Shown here: positions 62,735-64,000 of the stretch, in pieces
Numbering within the stretch: the stretch's first letter is position 1
How the letters are laid out: each line of letters opens with the position of its first letter
Source: Vibrio cincinnatiensis DSM 19608
Lineage (GTDB): Bacteria; Pseudomonadota; Gammaproteobacteria; Enterobacterales; Vibrionaceae
Assembly (NCBI RefSeq): GCF_900167345.1
Contig: NZ_FUXB01000003.1
Coordinates: forward strand, 1 to 64,000
Direction of reading: 5' to 3'
Length of the DNA: 64,000 nucleotides
Position numbers and translations under genes: made by a program
The notes under the pieces: generated by a model
What the model was told of the DNA's origin: nothing
The model's input: the letters and a program-made list of their open reading frames with translations, nothing else
The model's database searches: none

Positions 62735-63858
62735 GTCAGTCAAGTTTTATAGACAAGCTGTTGGGTGGGGTTGAGGTTGAATGGAGAGCGTTAAGGGAAG
62801 TTGTAAAAACATTAACAGCACCAGCAAAGCTCAAGAGAGAAAGTTATCGAGAGACAGGTAAAACACCAATTATCGACCAAGGTGAAAAATTCATTACGGG
62901 CTATACGGACGAAGACGTTAAAGCATTACCTTTGGGGGAATATGTTATTTTTGGTGATCATTCTGAGTACATCAAATATGTAGATTTTTCTTTTGTCCAA
63001 GGCGCAGATGGCTTAAAGATTTTGAAATCTATTTCGGATAACCCAAAATATGTTTATTACGCTTTTCTAAACTTTTATCAGAAGGAACTTAATTACAAAC
63101 GACATTGGGCTAGAGCAAGTGAGACTCTAATCCCAATCCCATGCCCAGATAATCCAGAAAAATCGCTGGCAATACAAGCAGAAATTGTGCGCATTCTGGA
63201 TGCATTTACCGCCATGACCGCCGAGCTGACCGCCGAGCTTAACATGCGGAAAAAACAATACAACTACTACCGCGACCAGTTGTTGAGTTTTGATGAGGAT
63301 GAAGTTGAGTGGAAGGCGCTAGGGAAAATCGCAGAAATAAATACTGGTCAGAAGCCATCTGAAATATTGGATACAGAGGCGGAGTTTGATTACATCAATG
63401 CTGGGACAACTAGGTCTGGATTTTGTGCTCTGAGTAATTGTGAGGGCGATACTGTGACGACCCCATCAAGAGGGCAAGGTGGCATTGGCTTTGTTGGATA
63501 CCAAAATAAGTCATTTTGGTTAGGTCCCCTTTGTTACAAAATACGGTCTATAGATAACAAAATACTAATCAATAAGTACCTTTTTTATATTCTTCAGTCG
63601 AAAAATCAACTGTTATTAGGATTAAAAAAAGAAGGTGGTGTTCCAGCAGTGAATAAATCTGATTTGGCTAAGTTAGAAATTCCAGTTCCTTCTATTACAG
63701 AACAGGAGCGAATTGTGGAAATTTTAGATAAGTTTGACACGTTAGCCACTTCAATCCAAGAAGGTCTCCCCCGCGAAATCGAGTTACGTCAAAAGCAATA
63801 CGAGTATTATCGTGACCGGTTGTTGAGCTTCCCTAAACCTGAAGAGTCGGCAGCTTAA
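62731..63858 (+). CDS. hsdS: type I restriction-modification specificity subunit HsdS
   Basis: A 375-aa subunit with two target-recognition domains (about 10-135 and 190-310), each followed by a conserved helix: [20 protein letters not shown] and [19 protein letters not shown]. The two helices end in near-identical [14 protein letters not shown] and [14 protein letters not shown], showing the half-repeat design. The first spacer carries two TAEL repeats, the EcoR124I-type length switch. The recognition sequence cannot be predicted. The next gene starts one base after the stop. Confidence 0.9.
   Translation: MSQSSFIDKLLGGVEVEWRALREVVKTLTAPAKLKRESYRETGKTPIIDQGEKFITGYTDEDVKALPLGEYVIFGDHSEYIKYVDFSFVQGADGLKILKSISDNPKYVYYAFLNFYQKELNYKRHWARASETLIPIPCPDNPEKSLAIQAEIVRILDAFTAMTAELTAELNMRKKQYNYYRDQLLSFDEDEVEWKALGKIAEINTGQKPSEILDTEAEFDYINAGTTRSGFCALSNCEGDTVTTPSRGQGGIGFVGYQNKSFWLGPLCYKIRSIDNKILINKYLFYILQSKNQLLLGLKKEGGVPAVNKSDLAKLEIPVPSITEQERIVEILDKFDTLATSIQEGLPREIELRQKQYEYYRDRLLSFPKPEESAA
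63216..63239 (+). repeat. two 12-bp TAEL-coding repeats inside hsdS
   Basis: GACCGCCGAGCT occurs twice in direct tandem, encoding TAEL-TAEL in the central HsdS helix. In EcoR124I versus EcoR124/3I, two or three such repeats set the spacer length of the recognition site. Slippage here would change specificity. Confidence 0.8.
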
Positions 63859-63859
63859 T

Positions 63860-64000
63860 ATGGGTAAGGAACTAAAGGACATAGCTAAAGACTTAAAGAG
63901 CAAGAATAAAAAGGTACAGCTGATCTATGCCTTTAATGGCACAGGCAAAACGCGTTTGTCACGAGCTTTTAAGGAGGAAATAGCTCCTTCTACACAAGGC
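63860..64000 (+). CDS. PrrC/RloC-like anticodon-nuclease ATPase, 5' end only
   Basis: Only 47 residues lie in the window. ATG 63860 starts one base after the hsdS stop. [20 protein letters not shown] contains a P-loop ([10 protein letters not shown]) and closely resembles the N-terminus of PrrC, a tRNA(Lys) anticodon nuclease encoded between hsdS and hsdR in EcoprrI-type loci. The match plus position makes PrrC more likely than a generic ATPase. The nuclease domain and hsdR are outside the window. Confidence 0.65.
   Translation, partial: MGKELKDIAKDLKSKNKKVQLIYAFNGTGKTRLSRAFKEEIAPSTQG

Overview
The window looks like a Vibrio chromosome, most likely the second chromosome of a V. cholerae-related species. 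The evidence is VCR-like attC sites of a chromosomal integron at the left end, the cqsS/cqsA (CAI-1) quorum-sensing pair, and the run fruBKA - cra - sbcDC - cqsS - cqsA - clcA, which as I remember it resembles V. cholerae chromosome II. The species call is inference; no rRNA or tRNA gene is visible.

Region 1 (1-6.4 kb) is the decayed end of a cassette array. It holds an alpha/beta-hydrolase cassette beheaded by an ISAs1-family element, a Fic-domain cassette, an ORF-less cassette present twice exactly 500 nt apart, a PaiB-like cassette tail and four attC sites (one truncated). Three IS3-family elements in different states of decay and an ISAs1/IS3 chimeric scrap lie among them. Every transposase is broken.

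Region 2 (6.4-23 kb) is mainly metabolic core: a DUF1287 protein, sseA, moeB-moeA, folE, elbB, yjjG, rnk, an in-frame phnW/phnX deletion scar beside an orphan GntR regulator, a Fur-box-preceded siderophore-interacting reductase, a Nudix hydrolase, yejABEF, a PPC/DUF296 protein, an S4 RNA-binding protein and a universal stress protein.

Region 3 (23-50.6 kb) holds signalling, sugar transport and repair genes. These are a diguanylate cyclase with a solute-binding sensor, an ascorbate/galactitol-class PTS with a divergent LacI regulator and two palindromic operators, fruBKA with a divergent cra gene and three Cra-type operators, sbcDC, cqsS facing cqsA, a TctC-like binding protein 6 nt from a GGDEF-EAL protein, a TDT-family carrier, clcA, a CobW GTPase and ylqF. 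The CqsS residue known to set ligand specificity is Phe here, not the Cys of V. cholerae.

Region 4 (50.6-64 kb, running off the right edge) is an accessory island. It carries an unrecognised 328-aa protein behind 11-bp tandem repeats, an inovirus Gp2/YfjJ-type protein, an RNase HI-like protein with a degraded active site, a small Ala-rich protein, a YaaW(UPF0174)-GTPase fusion with a degenerate nucleotide-binding site, a lipoprotein and a WYL regulator. DUF2787 paralogues, radC, alpA, an excisionase-like HTH gene and a type IC restriction-modification locus (hsdM, hsdS, start of a prrC-like gene) follow.

The most interesting signal is a 23-bp palindrome found three times (54451, 56159, 58639). 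Each copy lies at the same distance from a -10-like hexamer upstream of a different minus-strand unit: the Ala-rich protein, the YaaW-GTPase, and the WYL regulator plus lipoprotein. This looks like a small undescribed regulon controlled by the WYL protein.
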